Source: an uncultured Eubacterium sp. (lineage in GTDB: Bacteria; Bacillota; Clostridia; Lachnospirales; Lachnospiraceae). Taken from it: 33,127 bases of DNA. The notes under the pieces are model-generated. The model was given only the letters and a program-made list of their open reading frames with translations, was not told the origin of the DNA and searched no databases. Position 1 is the first letter of the stretch, and each line of letters starts with the position of its first letter. The stretch is taken from NCBI GenBank assembly GCA_910586445.1, contig CAJUHV010000042.1, positions 1 through 33,127 on the forward strand, written 5' to 3'. Below, piece by piece: positions 30,996-33,127 of this stretch. The translations under genes were made by a program, and so were the position numbers.

Positions 30996-32141
30996 TTGAA
31001 CAAAAAAGAAATAATGGAAATAAAAAAAAGGCTGAAAAAAGAAGGCTGCACATTTACGCGCATGTGCGGCTGTTATGTAGACGGGGAGCATAACCGGATC
31101 ACACGGCTTGGGAAAACTTTTTTAAATCTAGACGAAGAAGAATTTTTCAAATATTTAGAACTCGCAAAAAAAGTACTTTCCGGTACGCTCGGAAATAATT
31201 TATTAGAATTGGAATTTCCCCTTTCAGAAGAGGAGCAGGGAGGCAGACAGCAGTTTCTCCTTGGATTAAGGCAAAGCAGGCTGAAAAATGATGACCTTTT
31301 AGAGCGCTTTTATGATCTGATCATTGAAAACTATGACTATGCAGGCAACTACCTGATTCTGATTTTTCATGATGCCTATGACGTGCCTTCTAAAACAAAA
31401 GATCATAGAAGCCTTGATGAATCTGAAGAAATCTACGAGTACCTGCTCTGTGCCGTATGCCCTGTCACGCTGTCAAAGCCGGGCCTGAGCTATCTCGAAC
31501 AGTCAAATGAAATCGGGCTCAGGATGCGCGACTGGATAGTTGAAATACCTGATGCCGGCTTTGTATTTCCGGCTTTTACAGACCGCAGCACGGATATACA
31601 TTCTGTATTATTTTATGCCAAAAATGCAAAAGAACCGCCGATTGAATTTATTGAAGGGGTTCTCGGCTGCGTCAAAAAAATGACTGCAGCTGAACAAAAA
31701 GAAACGTTCCGCTCCCTGCTGGAAGATGCCCTTGGCGAAGAATGCAGTTATGAAACAGTCAAAGAAATCCACGATAAAATACAGGAAAAGATCACTGAAG
31801 ATAAAAACCTCTCAAGCCAGCAAAAAGAAGAAGAGCCTGAACCGATTGCACTTTCGAAAGAAACAATGAAAGAAATTTTAAACGAAAGCGGTGTTTCAGA
31901 AGAAAAAATAGAGCAGGCCGGACAGGCATACGACGAAAAAGTCGGTGATGCCGTACTGTATGCAGAAAACGTTGTAGACCAGCGTAAATTTGAGGTGAAG
32001 ACATATGATGTTGTACTTCATGTAAAGCCGGAAAAAGCTTCACAGATCAAGTCTCAAATTATTGATGGCCAAAAATGCCTGGTAATTCCAATGGACGATA
32101 ATGAAAATATTAATGTAAATGGAATCCATACAACTGTATAG
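30996..32141 (+). CDS. DUF4317 family protein
   Basis: This 381-residue protein begins 'NKKEIMEIKKRLKKEGCTF' and continues 'TRMCGCYVDGEHNRI', the characteristic opening of DUF4317, a family found mainly in Clostridia and without assigned function. It has no signal peptide or membrane segment and is probably cytoplasmic. A charged, glutamate-rich linker near residues 260-300 separates the N-terminal region from a C-terminal domain ending 'KCLVIPMDDNENINVNGIH'. The start is TTG at 30996, preceded by CGAGG; an in-frame ATG at 30918 overlaps the -10 box and is unlikely. It has a near-consensus promoter and appears monocistronic. Confidence 0.82.
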   Translation: MNKKEIMEIKKRLKKEGCTFTRMCGCYVDGEHNRITRLGKTFLNLDEEEFFKYLELAKKVLSGTLGNNLLELEFPLSEEEQGGRQQFLLGLRQSRLKNDDLLERFYDLIIENYDYAGNYLILIFHDAYDVPSKTKDHRSLDESEEIYEYLLCAVCPVTLSKPGLSYLEQSNEIGLRMRDWIVEIPDAGFVFPAFTDRSTDIHSVLFYAKNAKEPPIEFIEGVLGCVKKMTAAEQKETFRSLLEDALGEECSYETVKEIHDKIQEKITEDKNLSSQQKEEEPEPIALSKETMKEILNESGVSEEKIEQAGQAYDEKVGDAVLYAENVVDQRKFEVKTYDVVLHVKPEKASQIKSQIIDGQKCLVIPMDDNENINVNGIHTTV

Positions 32142-32251
32142 ACAAAAACCTATATGTCTGAAACTAATGGTACATAGGCACGAGAACGGCTAAACCGCAT
32201 ATGCTGCTATACGGATATAATGCTAATATAATATAAGGAGGATTTCATTTT

Positions 32252-33046
32252 ATGGCATTAATGGGAAAAAACAATAATCGTTCAGCTTTAGATGACGATG
32301 CTTCATTATTCCAGGTGCAGGAGGCAAAATCAGAAAAACAGAAATGGTCTCAGATGAACACACACCAGCGGCTGCAGTATTTTCGGGATTACTACCTTAT
32401 AAAATGCTTAATATGCATTGTCGCCGCTGGAATTACGGCTGCTGTTTTATGGAGTACGCTGCGTCCGCAGAAAGAACGCGTTCTGTTTATTGCCGTGGTT
32501 CAGGATTATCTAACTCCCCAGGATAAGGCACAGTTAAAGGAGCAGCTTGAGCAGAAATTGGTTTTAGATGCTGACCGCCAGGAAGTTCAAATAGACGATG
32601 TGTTTCCAAACGGACACGAATCAAATGCAAAGCTCTCTACTTATCTGGGGGCACAGGAGATCGATTTGATCATTACAAACGAAGACCGGTTCCAGGAACT
32701 GGCAGAAGCAGGCTGCTTCGAAGACTTGAATATATACCTGCCTGATTTTGCAAAAGAAAATGCAGATCTGTTATGTTGGTCATCTGGCAGCTCCAGCGAA
32801 AATGCACTGACGGAAGATGTGAACCAAGACCGGCCGGATCTAGAAGAAAGCACCTTGGCCGGCCAAGTGCCGGCTCAGACAGGTCCCGAAAACAAAACAG
32901 CCGCATATGGGATATACCTGCCGGATATCAATTTGATTCAAAGTAACTCGGACACAGACCTTGGAACTGTAGCCGGAATTGTCAAAGGCAGTCTAAACAA
33001 GGAAAATGCTGCTGCTGCATTGATAGATGTATTTTTTGAAGAATAG
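32252..33046 (+). CDS. Single-pass membrane protein of unknown function
   Basis: This 264-residue protein has a hydrophilic N-terminus of about 48 residues, one transmembrane helix at about 49-68 ('YLIKCLICIVAAGITAAVLW'), and an outside domain of nearly 200 residues. The outside part includes 'IDLIITNEDRFQELAEAGCF' followed by 'EDLNIYLPD', which resembles a lobe of extracellular solute-binding proteins, and a low-complexity Ser/Glu/Asp-rich linker. I recognise no named family. AAGGAGG lies ten bases before the ATG. No gene follows before the terminal repeat, 27 bp after the stop codon. Related proteins appear in other Lachnospiraceae, as far as I recall, without known role. Confidence 0.72.
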   Translation: MALMGKNNNRSALDDDASLFQVQEAKSEKQKWSQMNTHQRLQYFRDYYLIKCLICIVAAGITAAVLWSTLRPQKERVLFIAVVQDYLTPQDKAQLKEQLEQKLVLDADRQEVQIDDVFPNGHESNAKLSTYLGAQEIDLIITNEDRFQELAEAGCFEDLNIYLPDFAKENADLLCWSSGSSSENALTEDVNQDRPDLEESTLAGQVPAQTGPENKTAAYGIYLPDINLIQSNSDTDLGTVAGIVKGSLNKENAAAALIDVFFEE

Positions 33047-33073
33047 CAGCTGCAGGCTCCTGATTAAATATAA

Positions 33074-33126
33074 AACTATAAATGAGCAAATATAGAAATT
33101 TGCACAAAACTACCCTACCAATTTCA
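33074..33126 (-). repeat. Right copy of 53-bp terminal inverted repeat
   Basis: This segment is the exact reverse complement of positions 1-53. The inner flanks (54 onwards and 33073 backwards) are unrelated. It contains the same imperfect palindrome, GCAAAT-6-ATTTGC, reading on this strand as GCAAATATAGAAATTTGC. One extra base remains at 33127. Confidence 0.9.
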
Positions 33127-33127
33127 A

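Noticed and set aside
1..33127. Whole window as a prophage, conjugative element or linear plasmid
   Set aside because: Despite the terminal inverted repeats, there are no structural phage, conjugation or replication genes, and core metabolic genes fill the interior.

Overview
This 33 kb window looks like a piece of low-GC Firmicutes chromosome, most likely a spore-forming gut Clostridium of the Lachnospiraceae. The reasons are gene content and style. DUF4230, DUF4317, DUF4358 and DHHW/MBOAT proteins occur together. There are two sporulation-type proteins (a YtvI-like permease and a PdaA-like muramic delta-lactam deacetylase). Shine-Dalgarno sequences are strong AGGAGG type, and GTG and TTG starts are frequent. 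I see no rRNA, tRNA, CRISPR array, prophage or intact insertion sequence. Thirty genes are supported, 28 on the plus strand and two on the minus strand: an orphan tyrosine recombinase, and a 50-residue membrane protein found by reading the reverse strand.

Layout. 1-1.1 kb: a DUF4230 membrane protein whose last codons are the first unit of a degenerate tandem repeat running towards the next gene. 1.1-6.3 kb: Fe-S aldo/keto reductase, siroheme sulfite/nitrite reductase, stand-alone LytTR regulator, nicotinate phosphoribosyltransferase and a 61-residue protein with a structured leader. 6.5-9.3 kb: polyphosphate:AMP phosphotransferase and 3-dehydroquinate synthase. 9.3-10.5 kb: an AT-rich island holding a minimal tyrosine recombinase, an inverted repeat and a motif repeated every 43 bp. 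10.5-14.7 kb: a sugar nucleotidyltransferase/HAD phosphatase fusion, YtvI-like permease, short-chain dehydrogenase and PdaA-like deacetylase. 15-18.4 kb: ECF sigma factor, membrane anti-sigma factor, a lipoprotein and Lgt. 18.5-22.9 kb: an envelope operon of transglutaminase-like protein, DUF4358 lipoprotein, MBOAT acyltransferase and DHHW protein. 23-24.3 kb: a chemoreceptor without a sensor domain. 24.5-28.4 kb: a leucine-rich-repeat / VWA-metallopeptidase-like / MoxR ATPase cassette. 28.4-33 kb: LarC, a CarD-like regulator, the small minus-strand membrane protein, a DUF4317 protein and a single-pass membrane protein.

How the genes fit together. The core metabolic genes (pncB, aroB, sulfite reductase, polyphosphate kinase) are ordinary. 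The coherent modules are the sigma/anti-sigma/lipoprotein/Lgt group, the likely surface-glycan acylation operon and the LRR-VWA-MoxR cassette. The last is the best candidate for an undescribed system, because its parts are recognisable but its task is not.

The window is bounded by a perfect 53-bp inverted repeat (positions 1-53 and 33074-33126) with an imperfect palindrome inside it. It may be a dispersed repeat that ended the assembly, or the crossover site of a large invertible segment. The sequence alone cannot decide.
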